A stretch of 26,985 nucleotides of DNA from Candidatus Faecivivens stercoripullorum. GTDB lineage: Bacteria > Bacillota > Clostridia > Oscillospirales > Ruminococcaceae. The position numbers were made by a program, and so were the translations under genes. Shown here piece by piece: positions 6,856 through 14,105 of this stretch. Where the stretch lies: the NCBI GenBank assembly GCA_018715285.1, contig DVLW01000045.1, positions 1-26,985 of the forward strand, in the 5' to 3' direction. Every line of letters starts with the position of its first letter. The stretch's first letter is position 1. A model generated the notes under the pieces. It saw only the letters and a list, made by a program, of their open reading frames with translations, was not told the origin of the DNA and did not search any database.

Positions 6856-8139
6856 TTGGAAAAGTATATCATCAAAGGCGGCAAACAGTTGCAGGGTGAA
6901 GTTACCATCAGCGCAGCTAAGAATTCTGCTGTCGCTATCCTGCCCGCCGTCCTTCTTTCCGACGAACCATGTATTATAGATAATGTTCCCAATATCAGCG
7001 ATATCGACTGCGCCATCAAGATTCTGACCCGTCTGGGCGCAGACGTCAAGATGATTAATAAATCCACCCTGCGCATTGACCCGACTCATATCCATTCGGA
7101 TACGGTGGAATATGAACTGGGTAAAAATATGCGAGCTTCCTATTACTTCATGGGCGCTTTGCTTGGCAAGATCGGACGTGCCAACGTTTCGATGCCGGGC
7201 GGATGCGACCTTGGCGCAAGACCGATTGACCAGCACCTCAAGGGCTTCCAGGCTCTGGGCGCGGACAACACCGTCGAATACGGTATGGTCCGGCTGACAT
7301 CCAACCAGCTGACCGGTGCGCACATCTATTTTGATGTCGTGACCGTCGGCGGAACGATCAATGTCATGCTGGCCGCCTGTAAAGCAAAAGGCCTTACCAT
7401 CATCGAGAATGCCGCCAAAGAGCCGCATATCGTCGATGTAGCCAACTTCCTCAACTCGATGGGTGCGGATATCATGGGCGCCGGTACCGACGTCATCAAA
7501 ATCCGCGGAGTCGATCATCTGCACGGCAGTGAATATTCGATCATTCCCGACCAGATTGAGGCAGGTACCTTCATGATTATCGCGGCCGCGACCAATGGAG
7601 ACATCCTGATTCGCGGCGTTATCCCCAAACATCTTGAGGCAATTACCGCAAAGCTCCAGAAAATCGGTGCGCGGGTTGTCGAATATGATGATGCCATCCG
7701 TGTAACCGGAACCGGCGTTCTGCGCAAAACCAGCGTCAAGACAATGCCGCATCCCGGTTTCCCGACCGATTTGCAGCCGCAGATTACAACCCTGCTGACC
7801 CTTGCAAGCGGTACTTCGATTGTCACTGAGGATATCTTTGACAACCGGTTCAAGTATGTGGATGAGCTCAGAAGGATGGGCGCGGATATCTCGGTCGACG
7901 GTAAAGTCGCCGTCATCGAGGGCACCGGCCACCTCAAGGGCGCTCCGGTCAAGGCAAATGACCTGAGAGCAGGCGCTGCGATGATTATCGCGGGACTGGC
8001 TGCGGATGGAATTACCGAAATCGAGAACATCCATTATATCGAACGCGGCTATGAAGGGATTGAGCGCAAACTCAGGGCATTGGGCGCCGACATTAAAAAA
8101 GTCTGTGTCCCTGACCAGTATATTCAAAAGCAGGCCTGA
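6856..8139 (+). CDS. murA: UDP-N-acetylglucosamine 1-carboxyvinyltransferase
   Basis: A 427-aa enzyme transferring enolpyruvate from PEP to UDP-GlcNAc, the first committed step of peptidoglycan synthesis in the cytoplasm and the target of fosfomycin. Visible are the substrate-binding AAKNSAVAILPA (Lys22, Asn23) and the catalytic loop MPGGCDLGARPID with Cys117, so the fosfomycin-sensitive Cys form is kept. Further family segments are DQIEAGTFMIIAA and GFPTDLQPQ. The start codon is TTG, supported by AAAGGGG about seven bases upstream; no in-frame ATG is nearby. Only one murA copy is visible, so whether it is the MurA1 or MurA2/MurZ form cannot be decided. It is transcribed alone and ends in a terminator. 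Confidence 0.97.
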   Translation: MEKYIIKGGKQLQGEVTISAAKNSAVAILPAVLLSDEPCIIDNVPNISDIDCAIKILTRLGADVKMINKSTLRIDPTHIHSDTVEYELGKNMRASYYFMGALLGKIGRANVSMPGGCDLGARPIDQHLKGFQALGADNTVEYGMVRLTSNQLTGAHIYFDVVTVGGTINVMLAACKAKGLTIIENAAKEPHIVDVANFLNSMGADIMGAGTDVIKIRGVDHLHGSEYSIIPDQIEAGTFMIIAAATNGDILIRGVIPKHLEAITAKLQKIGARVVEYDDAIRVTGTGVLRKTSVKTMPHPGFPTDLQPQITTLLTLASGTSIVTEDIFDNRFKYVDELRRMGADISVDGKVAVIEGTGHLKGAPVKANDLRAGAAMIIAGLAADGITEIENIHYIERGYEGIERKLRALGADIKKVCVPDQYIQKQA

Positions 8140-8152
8140 TGCCATCCTCCAA

Positions 8153-8185
8153 AACGCTGCCGTCCGGAAGGCGGGCAGCGTTTTT
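8153..8185 (+). terminator. rho-independent terminator after murA
   Basis: AACGCTGCC (8153-8161) pairs perfectly with GGCAGCGTT (8174-8182), followed by a run of T to 8185. It begins 13 bases after the murA stop. walJ starts 42 bases later with no clear promoter, so some readthrough is likely. Confidence 0.85.
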
Positions 8186-8226
8186 CTGAGCCGGCCGCAA
8201 ACCCAGTAAGGAGAGAACAGTCTTTC

Positions 8227-9015
8227 ATGTCCCTGTTTTACAACCTTTGCAGTTCTTCAAGCGGAAACGCCACTTTTGTAGGCGACCGGGAAGGTGGACT
8301 GCTTTTTGATGCCGGCGTCGGCATCCGCAATTTTTCCAAATGGCTGCTGGCGCAGGGGCTTACACCTGATTCGGTCAGGGGAATTTTTCTGACGCATGAG
8401 CATTCCGACCATATCAAGGGTGCGAGCGTGATTGCAAAGCGCCATCGTATCCCGATTTATGGCAGTGAAGATACCATCCGCTGTCTGCTGGACACCGGGC
8501 GGCTTTCCGGTGAGGAAGAAATTCACATCATCCGCCGGGAAACCCATCTGGACGGCTTTCTGGTGACGGCGGTACCGACTTCCCATGATTCACCCGGAAG
8601 CGTCTGTTACCGGGTGGACACGCCGGACGGCAAATCGGTGGGTATCTGTACCGATTTGGGGTATGTCTCTCCGATGATTCTGGAACTGATGAGCGGGTGT
8701 GACCATCTGCTATTGGAGTCGAATTATGACGAAGATATGCTCAAAAACGGGCCGTACCCCTATTACCTCAAAAAACGGATTGCCTCCAAAAACGGCCATC
8801 TGTCCAATAACCAGTGCGCAGAAGCTATCGGGCGGCTGATCGCACTGGGAACACGCTCCTTTTCTCTGGGGCATCTGAGCGAGCACAATAATCTGCCTGA
8901 CCTCGCCTATGATACCAGCTGCGGATACCTTTCGCTGCTGGGAATGCATGAGGGTCGGGATTATTCACTTGAAGTGCTCGGCAAGGTCAACGACGGAAAG
9001 GCGGTGAACCTCTGA
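8227..9015 (+). CDS. walJ: WalJ/YycJ-like metallo-beta-lactamase-fold hydrolase
   Basis: A 262-aa MBL-fold protein. The metal-binding motif THEHSDH (His57, His59, Asp61, His62) is complete, with further ligands expected at SHDS (about 120), CTDLGYV and the C-terminal LGHLSEHNN. In B. subtilis WalJ (YycJ) is a 5'-3' exonuclease linked to the WalRK cell-wall two-component system and to coordination of replication with division; nuclease function here is inferred from family membership. AAGGAGAG lies about eleven bases before ATG. Its stop TGA shares its final A with the ATG of rlmH, so the two are translationally coupled; walJ near rlmH is a familiar Bacillota arrangement. No walR or walK is in the window. 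Confidence 0.9.
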   Translation: MSLFYNLCSSSSGNATFVGDREGGLLFDAGVGIRNFSKWLLAQGLTPDSVRGIFLTHEHSDHIKGASVIAKRHRIPIYGSEDTIRCLLDTGRLSGEEEIHIIRRETHLDGFLVTAVPTSHDSPGSVCYRVDTPDGKSVGICTDLGYVSPMILELMSGCDHLLLESNYDEDMLKNGPYPYYLKKRIASKNGHLSNNQCAEAIGRLIALGTRSFSLGHLSEHNNLPDLAYDTSCGYLSLLGMHEGRDYSLEVLGKVNDGKAVNL

Positions 9016-9497
9016 TGCTGTCTGTCACCATCATCTGTGTGGGCAAGCTCAAGGAACGTTACCTGACCGACGCCTGTGCTGAATACGCCAAGCGTCTTTC
9101 AGCTTTCTGCAAGCTGACCATCACCGAACTGTCCGAAGTGAGACTCCCCGATTCCCCGTCTGACGCGGAAATCGCAAAGGCTTTGGAAAAGGAAGGAGAG
9201 ATGATCCTTTCTAAAATCCCGAAAGATGCCTACGTCATCCCGATGTGCATCGAAGGAAAGATGATCTCTTCTCCCGCTTTATCGGAAAAGATGACGGAAA
9301 TCTCCCTTTCCGGGAAAAACCGGATTGTCTTTATCATCGGCAGCTCCTGCGGGCTGTCGGATACGGTAAAGGCAAGGGGTGATTTTAAACTTTCCATCTC
9401 GCCGATGACATTTCCCCACCAGCTGGCAAGAGTCATGCTGCTGGAACAGATCTACCGCGGTTTTATGATCGCCGCGGGCAACAAGTACCACAAATAA
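9015..9497 (+). CDS. rlmH: 23S rRNA (pseudouridine-1915-N3) methyltransferase
   Basis: A 160-aa SPOUT-class methyltransferase that modifies pseudouridine 1915 in helix 69 of 23S rRNA on assembled 70S ribosomes. Family marks are the N-terminal TIICVGKLKERYL, the knot segment IVFIIGSSCGLSD (the usual form is IGGS-x-GLS; this copy has Ser-Ser-Cys) and the C-terminal LLEQIYRGFMIAAGNKYHK, ending in the conserved YH+K tail. The length is typical (about 159). It overlaps walJ by one base and is followed 40 bases later by typA. Confidence 0.96.
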   Translation: MLSVTIICVGKLKERYLTDACAEYAKRLSAFCKLTITELSEVRLPDSPSDAEIAKALEKEGEMILSKIPKDAYVIPMCIEGKMISSPALSEKMTEISLSGKNRIVFIIGSSCGLSDTVKARGDFKLSISPMTFPHQLARVMLLEQIYRGFMIAAGNKYHK

Positions 9498-9537
9498 AGA
9501 AATCCCGCTGTATGTAATTGAAGGAGGAAACCAATTT

Positions 9538-11361
9538 ATGACCAGAAACGATCTGCGTAATATTGCCATTGTCGCCCACGTTGACCACGGCAAAACCACG
9601 CTGCTCAATGAGATGCTCAAACAGGGCGGCGCTTTCCGTGAAAACCAGGCTGTTGAAGACCGTGTCATGGACTCGGGCGACCTGGAACGTGAAAGAGGCA
9701 TTACCATCACCTCCAAAAACACCGCTCTTCATTACAAGGGCACCAAAATCAACGTTATCGATACTCCCGGCCATGCCGACTTCGGCGGTGAGGTTGAACG
9801 TATCCTCAAGATGGTAGACGGTATCCTGCTGCTGGTCGACGCATTTGAAGGCTGTATGCCTCAGACCCGTTTCGTTCTCCAGAAGGCGATGGAACTGGGT
9901 CACAAGATCATCGTCGTCGTCAACAAGATCGACCGTCCGGACGCAAGACTGTATGAAATTGAGGAAGAAGTCCTCGAACTGCTGCTCGACCTGAACGCAA
10001 CCGAGGAACAGCTGGATTCGCCGGTCGTCTACTGCTCCGGCCGTGACGGTATCGCGTCCTTCTCTCCCGATCATCCCGGCACCGACCTCCAGCCGCTGTT
10101 TGACAAGATTATCGAACATATCGACCCGCCTCAGGGTGATGCTGACGGTCCTCTCCAGATGATGGTTTCTTCTATCGACTATAACGATTATGTCGGACGT
10201 ATTGCCGTCGGCAGAATCACCCGCGGTTCCATCCGCACCGGTCAGGAAGTCACCATCTGCGACTACCACAACCCCGAAACCCGTTACCGCGGAAAGGTCG
10301 TCACCCTTTATCAGTTCGACGGCCTGAAACGTGTCCCCTGTGAAACGGCAACTGTCGGCGATATCGTCTGCGTTTCCGGTATTGAAAACATCACCATCGG
10401 TGAGACAATGTGTGACCCGTCGATGGTCGAGGCTCTCCCCTTCCAGAAGATCAGCCAGCCGACCGTTGAAATGACCTTCGGCGTCAATACCTCTCCTCTT
10501 GCAGGCCGTGAGGGCAAATATGTCACCTCCCGTCAGATTCGTGACCGTCTGCACAAGGAACTGCTCAAAGACGTTTCGCTGCGGGTATCCGATACCGATT
10601 CTGCTGATACCTTCCTGGTTGCAGGACGCGGTGAGATGCATCTGTCTATCCTGATTGAGACGATGCGCCGTGAAGGTTATGAATTCCAGGTCAGCAATCC
10701 CCATGCGATGTTCAAGGAAATCGACGGCGTCAAATGCGAACCGATTGAACGTCTGGTCATCGACGTTCCGGACACCTGCACCGGTGTTGTCATGGAAAAG
10801 ATGGGCAACCGCAAGGGTGAGCTTCAGACGATGGTTCCCCAGGGCAGCCGTGTCAAGATGGAATTTTTGATTCCGGCAAGAGGCCTGTTCGGATACAAGA
10901 ACGAATTCCTGACCGATACCAAGGGTGAAGGCATCATGGCTTCGGTATTCGACAGCTACGCTCCTTACAAGGGTGACATCCCGACCCGTAATACCGGTTC
11001 GCTGATCTCCTTTGAGACCGGTACCGCCGTTGTTTACGGCCTGTACAACGCACAGGAACGCGGCCAGCTGTTTATCGGCGCCGGTGTTGACGTATATGAA
11101 GGCATGATCGTCGGTCAGTCTCCCAAGGCAGAAGACCTGGTCGTCAATGTCTGCAAGGAAAAACATCTGACCAATACCCGTTCTTCCGGTTCGGATGACG
11201 CGCTGAGACTGGTTCCGCCGAAGAACATGAGCCTGGAACAGTGCATCGAGTTTATCGCAGAGGATGAACTGATCGAAGTTACTCCGAAAAACCTGCGGAT
11301 GCGTAAAGTGATTCTGGACAAGACCCAGCGGATGAAAGCGTGGGCAGCAAAACGCAAATAA
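9538..11361 (+). CDS. typA: ribosome-associated GTPase TypA/BipA
   Basis: A 607-aa translational GTPase of the EF-G family that acts in 50S subunit assembly and stress or cold adaptation. The G domain shows G1 AHVDHGKT (13-20), switch I RERGITIT (51-58), G3 DTPGHAD (75-81) and G4 NKID (129-132). Domain II follows at about 200-290. The EF-G-like domains and the TypA-specific C-terminal domain follow, ending in RMKAWAAKRK. Length equals the family norm (about 605-615). The ribosome site AGGAGG is nine bases before ATG. Codon choice looks like that of a well-expressed gene. A strong terminator follows, so it ends the walJ-rlmH-typA unit. Confidence 0.98.
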   Translation: MTRNDLRNIAIVAHVDHGKTTLLNEMLKQGGAFRENQAVEDRVMDSGDLERERGITITSKNTALHYKGTKINVIDTPGHADFGGEVERILKMVDGILLLVDAFEGCMPQTRFVLQKAMELGHKIIVVVNKIDRPDARLYEIEEEVLELLLDLNATEEQLDSPVVYCSGRDGIASFSPDHPGTDLQPLFDKIIEHIDPPQGDADGPLQMMVSSIDYNDYVGRIAVGRITRGSIRTGQEVTICDYHNPETRYRGKVVTLYQFDGLKRVPCETATVGDIVCVSGIENITIGETMCDPSMVEALPFQKISQPTVEMTFGVNTSPLAGREGKYVTSRQIRDRLHKELLKDVSLRVSDTDSADTFLVAGRGEMHLSILIETMRREGYEFQVSNPHAMFKEIDGVKCEPIERLVIDVPDTCTGVVMEKMGNRKGELQTMVPQGSRVKMEFLIPARGLFGYKNEFLTDTKGEGIMASVFDSYAPYKGDIPTRNTGSLISFETGTAVVYGLYNAQERGQLFIGAGVDVYEGMIVGQSPKAEDLVVNVCKEKHLTNTRSSGSDDALRLVPPKNMSLEQCIEFIAEDELIEVTPKNLRMRKVILDKTQRMKAWAAKRK

Positions 11362-11383
11362 TCCTCCTACGGAATTGAAGTGC

Positions 11384-11421
11384 AGGACGCAGAAAACATC
11401 ATTGTTTTCTGCGTCCTTTTT
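11384..11421 (+). terminator. strong rho-independent terminator after typA
   Basis: A perfect 14-bp stem joins AGGACGCAGAAAAC (11384-11397) and GTTTTCTGCGTCCT (11404-11417) around a six-base loop, followed by TTTTT. It starts 22 bases after the typA stop and isolates typA from the permease gene. Confidence 0.95.
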
Positions 11422-11446
11422 ATATGCAAAAGAAAGGGATGGATGT

Positions 11447-12388
11447 ATGGACAATCTGATTTTCAGCCTCAACTCGACAATGCCATTGTTTCTGGTAATG
11501 GTCATCGGGTACCTGCTCAAAAAGAAAGGGATGCTGACAAAGGAGTTTATCTCGGCGGCAGAAAAGTTCAACTTTGATGTGACGCTGCCGGCGCTGCTGA
11601 TACGCGACTTATCAGAGATTGATATCTACGGGACGTTTGACCTGAAATTCGTCGTCTACTGTGCGCTGGCAACGACCGGATTTTTCGGGCTGACATGGAT
11701 TGGGGCAAGGATACTGATTAAGGATAAGAAAAGCGTCGGTGCGTTTGTACAGGTCGCGTGCCGTTCAAGCGCTGCGGTGCTTGGGATTGCGCTGATTCAG
11801 AATATGTACGGCAGTTCGGGAATGGCGCCGATGATGATTATCGGTGCTGTCCCGCTGTTCAATATCTATTCGGTGCTGGTGCTGACGCTGGAAAACCCGG
11901 AAAACAAATCCAAAGGCGCACTCAAAAAGGCACTGAAAAACATTGTCACCAACCCGATTATTATTGGTATCGTCATCGGCAGTGCCATCTCGCTCTGCCG
12001 CATCCAGCTGCCGGTAATCGTAGACAAAACGGTCGGCAATATCGCGGCAATGGCAAGTCCGCTGGCGCTGATTGTGGTCGGTGCGTCGTTTGAATTCTCG
12101 GGTGCACTCAAGAAAATCGGGCTGAGCATTGCCGGTACGCTGGTCAAGCTGGTGATTATCCCGGCGGTCTTTCTGCCGATTGCATGGGCCTGCGGATTCA
12201 GGGATGAAAAGATGGTCGCAATTCTGGTCATGCTGTGCGGTTCGGCGACACCCAGCTGCTATATCATGGCAAAGAATATGGGCGGTGATGCAGAGCTCTC
12301 TTCCAGCGTCATTGTACTGACAACGCTTATCTCCGCATTCACGCTGACTTTCTGGGTATGGCTGCTGAGAACGATGGCGCTGATATGA
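11447..12388 (+). CDS. AEC-family (auxin efflux carrier-type) permease
   Basis: A 313-aa integral membrane protein with about ten hydrophobic segments in two halves joined by a more polar stretch around residues 145-160. The N-terminus (NSTMPLFLVMVIGYLLKKKG) is characteristic of the AEC family, as is the late glycine-rich segment LCGSATPSCYIMAKNMGGD (about 262-280). Family members export or exchange carboxylates such as malate, or amino-acid-like substrates; the substrate here is not readable. The ATG at 11447 was chosen because AAAGGGATGG precedes it; an upstream in-frame ATG at 11375 would run through the terminator hairpin. It lies just upstream of the arginine genes but is separated from them by 305 bases with a promoter, so a functional link is only a guess. 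Confidence 0.85.
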   Translation: MDNLIFSLNSTMPLFLVMVIGYLLKKKGMLTKEFISAAEKFNFDVTLPALLIRDLSEIDIYGTFDLKFVVYCALATTGFFGLTWIGARILIKDKKSVGAFVQVACRSSAAVLGIALIQNMYGSSGMAPMMIIGAVPLFNIYSVLVLTLENPENKSKGALKKALKNIVTNPIIIGIVIGSAISLCRIQLPVIVDKTVGNIAAMASPLALIVVGASFEFSGALKKIGLSIAGTLVKLVIIPAVFLPIAWACGFRDEKMVAILVMLCGSATPSCYIMAKNMGGDAELSSSVIVLTTLISAFTLTFWVWLLRTMALI

Positions 12389-12395
12389 ATATCTG

Positions 12396-12409
12396 TGCAT
12401 TAATATGCA
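12396..12409. promoter_or_regulatory. putative ArgR operator 1 (distal)
   Basis: TGCATTAATATGCA fits the ArgR/AhrC half-site pattern TGNAT-WWWW-ATNCA at every fixed position. It lies about 190 bases upstream of the predicted argG transcription start, so it could act with operator 2 through DNA looping by hexameric ArgR. Confidence 0.6.
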
Positions 12410-12508
12410 TTAAATCCGGTATACATGAGGTGATATACGCATATTAAGGTGAATTTTGTGTATATTTTTGCTCATTTGCTTTTATATGTACAGAATATTG
12501 CAAGTTGA

Positions 12509-12526
12509 TTTGTATATATATACAAA
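12509..12526. promoter_or_regulatory. putative ArgR operator 2 (perfect 18-bp palindrome)
   Basis: TTTGTATATATATACAAA is a perfect palindrome, and its core TGTATATATATACA matches TGNAT-WWWW-ATNCA completely. It lies about 37 bases upstream of the argG -35. Regulation of argG by the arginine repressor is expected from the family and the gene context; argR itself is outside the window. Confidence 0.68.
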
Positions 12527-12562
12527 GATTTGAAAATATAGCGGATAAATTCAAAAATACCC

Positions 12563-12590
12563 TTGATTTTTCCAGATATAAGTGTATAAT
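12563..12590 (+). promoter_or_regulatory. argG promoter
   Basis: A -35 TTGATT (12563-12568) and a perfect -10 TATAAT (12585-12590) are separated by 16 bases. The start near 12597 gives a leader of roughly 97 bases. Confidence 0.78.
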
Positions 12591-12638
12591 AATACCCATA
12601 ACAAGGAAATACATAACGTCAGGTTTCTGCCTCGGCTG

Positions 12639-12672
12639 GCTTCTGATAGATTACCGCTGAGCGGACAGAAGC
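12639..12672 (+). other. leader RNA hairpin before argG
   Basis: GCTTCTG (12639-12645) pairs with CAGAAGC (12666-12672), enclosing a second perfect stem CCGC-TGA-GCGG (12654-12664). The base of the hairpin ends about six bases before the purine-rich ribosome site (AAAAGGAGAG) of argG. An upstream TCTGC (12626-12630) could pair with GCAGA (12671-12675) instead, so two folds compete. No U-run follows, so any effect would be on translation or RNA stability rather than termination. Confidence 0.5.
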
Positions 12673-12693
12673 AGAGAAAAGGAGAGTATTATC

Positions 12694-13917
12694 ATGGGCA
12701 GCATCAAAAAAGTTATTCTTGCATATTCCGGCGGTCTGGACACTTCCATCATCATCCCGTGGCTGAAGGAAAACTACGATAACCCCGAGGTTATCTGCGT
12801 TTCCGGTAACGTCGGCCAGGACGCTGAGCTGGAAGGCCTCGAGGAAAGAGCTAAAAAGACCGGCGCTTCCAAGCTGTACATCGAAGACATCCAGAAAGAG
12901 TTTGTTGAAGACTATGTCTTCCCCACCCTCAAAGCTGGCGCTGTTTACGAAAACAAGTACCTGCTGGGCACTTCCTTTGCAAGACCTGTTATCGCAAAAC
13001 GGATTGTTGAAATCGCAAAGGCTGAAGGCGCTGACGCTATCTGCCACGGCTGCACCGGTAAGGGTAATGACCAGGTCCGTTTTGAGCTGACCATCAAGGC
13101 ACTGGCTCCGACTATGAAGATCATCGCTCCCTGGAGAGAATGGTCCATCAAGTCCAGAGAAGAAGAAATCGACTACGCTGAGGCACACAATATTCCCCTC
13201 AAAATCAACCGGGAAACCAACTACTCCAAGGATATGAACCTGTGGCATCTGTCTCACGAAGGCCTTGATCTGGAAGACCCGGCAAACGAACCGCAGTACA
13301 ACAAACCCGGTTTCCTTGAACTGGGCGTTTCCCCTGAAATGGCTCCCGACAAGCCCACCTACATCACCCTGCACTTTGAAAAAGGCGTTCCGACCGCTCT
13401 GGACGGTGTTGAGATGGACGGCGTTACTCTGATTAAGACGCTGAACAAGATCGGCGGCGAAAATGGTATCGGTCTGGCTGACCTGGTTGAAAACCGTCTG
13501 GTCGGTATGAAGTCCAGAGGCGTTTATGAGACTCCCGGCGGAACCATCCTCTACCATGCACATGATGTTCTGGAAACCATCTGCCTGGATAAGGAAACCC
13601 AGCACTATAAACAGCAGATCGCCCTCAAGTTCGCAGATCTGGTCTACAATGGACAGTGGTTCACTCCTCTGAGAGAAGCACTCTCCGCATTCGTCGACAA
13701 GACCTCCGAAACCGTTACCGGCGATGTCAAGCTCAAACTCTACAAAGGCAACATCATCAATGCCGGCGTTACCTCTCCGTACACCTTGTACGATGAGGAA
13801 GTCGCAACCTTCTCGGAAGACCATGTCTACAACCAGAAGGATGCAGGCGGATTCATCAACCTGTTCGGTCTGCCGATTCAGGTTAAGGCAATGCTGGATG
13901 AAAAACGCGGCAAATAA
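12694..13917 (+). CDS. argG: argininosuccinate synthase
   Basis: A 407-aa enzyme joining citrulline and aspartate with ATP cleavage to AMP and pyrophosphate, the penultimate step of arginine synthesis. The N-type ATP-pyrophosphatase loop AYSGGLDTS is at residues 10-18. Other signatures are GCTGKGNDQVRFE, the citrulline/aspartate-binding region around ETNYSKDMNLWHLSHEG, and GRG-like RGVYETPGG. Length is typical (about 400-410). The start is supported by AAAAGGAGAG. Codon use resembles a well-expressed gene. Placed after ArgR-like operators and its own promoter, it is followed by a terminator-like hairpin and then argH. Confidence 0.98.
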   Translation: MGSIKKVILAYSGGLDTSIIIPWLKENYDNPEVICVSGNVGQDAELEGLEERAKKTGASKLYIEDIQKEFVEDYVFPTLKAGAVYENKYLLGTSFARPVIAKRIVEIAKAEGADAICHGCTGKGNDQVRFELTIKALAPTMKIIAPWREWSIKSREEEIDYAEAHNIPLKINRETNYSKDMNLWHLSHEGLDLEDPANEPQYNKPGFLELGVSPEMAPDKPTYITLHFEKGVPTALDGVEMDGVTLIKTLNKIGGENGIGLADLVENRLVGMKSRGVYETPGGTILYHAHDVLETICLDKETQHYKQQIALKFADLVYNGQWFTPLREALSAFVDKTSETVTGDVKLKLYKGNIINAGVTSPYTLYDEEVATFSEDHVYNQKDAGGFINLFGLPIQVKAMLDEKRGK

Positions 13918-13966
13918 ACAAATACAGGTTAAGCGGTCAATCTGATTTTCTGCTTCCAAATGAGAT

Positions 13967-14004
13967 AAGGGAGGCGTTTGCGGACGTCTCCCTTACATTA
14001 TTTT
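13967..14004 (+). terminator. terminator-like hairpin between argG and argH
   Basis: AAGGGAGGCGT (13967-13977) pairs with ACGTCTCCCTT (13984-13994): 11 base pairs with one G-U, loop of six. The tail ACATTATTTT is only partly T-rich, so termination is probably incomplete and allows argH transcription to continue. Confidence 0.65.
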
Positions 14005-14018
14005 AAGGGTTCTATTCT

Positions 14019-14056
14019 GGGGTTGTGACCGGAAATGAAATGCCGGTTATAACCCC
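14019..14056 (+). other. 14-bp leader hairpin upstream of argH
   Basis: GGGGTTGTGACCGG (14019-14032) pairs over its full length with CCGGTTATAACCCC (14043-14056) around a ten-base loop, using two G-U pairs that work only in the plus-strand RNA. No T-run follows; the next bases are AAAATGG. It ends 49 bases before the argH start. It may protect the argH-F message or regulate it. Confidence 0.6.
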
Positions 14057-14105
14057 AAAATGGAAACTACAGAAACGATATTCAACAACAGATAAGGATG
14101 GTTTT

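Larger units (their letters stand above)
12389..12562. other. AT-rich regulatory spacer upstream of argG
   Basis: This begins the 305-base gap between the permease and argG. It is strongly AT-rich with no reading frame or clear terminator. It contains two perfect matches to the ArgR operator pattern (listed separately) and a partial third (12459-12472, TGTATATTTTTGCT, two mismatches). The argG promoter and leader occupy the rest of the gap. Confidence 0.7.

Noticed and set aside
6808..8145. A 445-codon minus-strand frame opposite murA
   Set aside because: Antisense shadow; it also spans the murA promoter and leader.
9463..11571. A 702-codon open frame on the minus strand opposite typA
   Set aside because: It lies wholly antisense to a certain gene and has no family motifs. 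Strong codon bias in typA removes stop triplets from the opposite frame, which explains it.
12619..13959. A 446-codon minus-strand frame opposite argG
   Set aside because: Antisense shadow of a highly biased gene; no ribosome site or recognisable domain.
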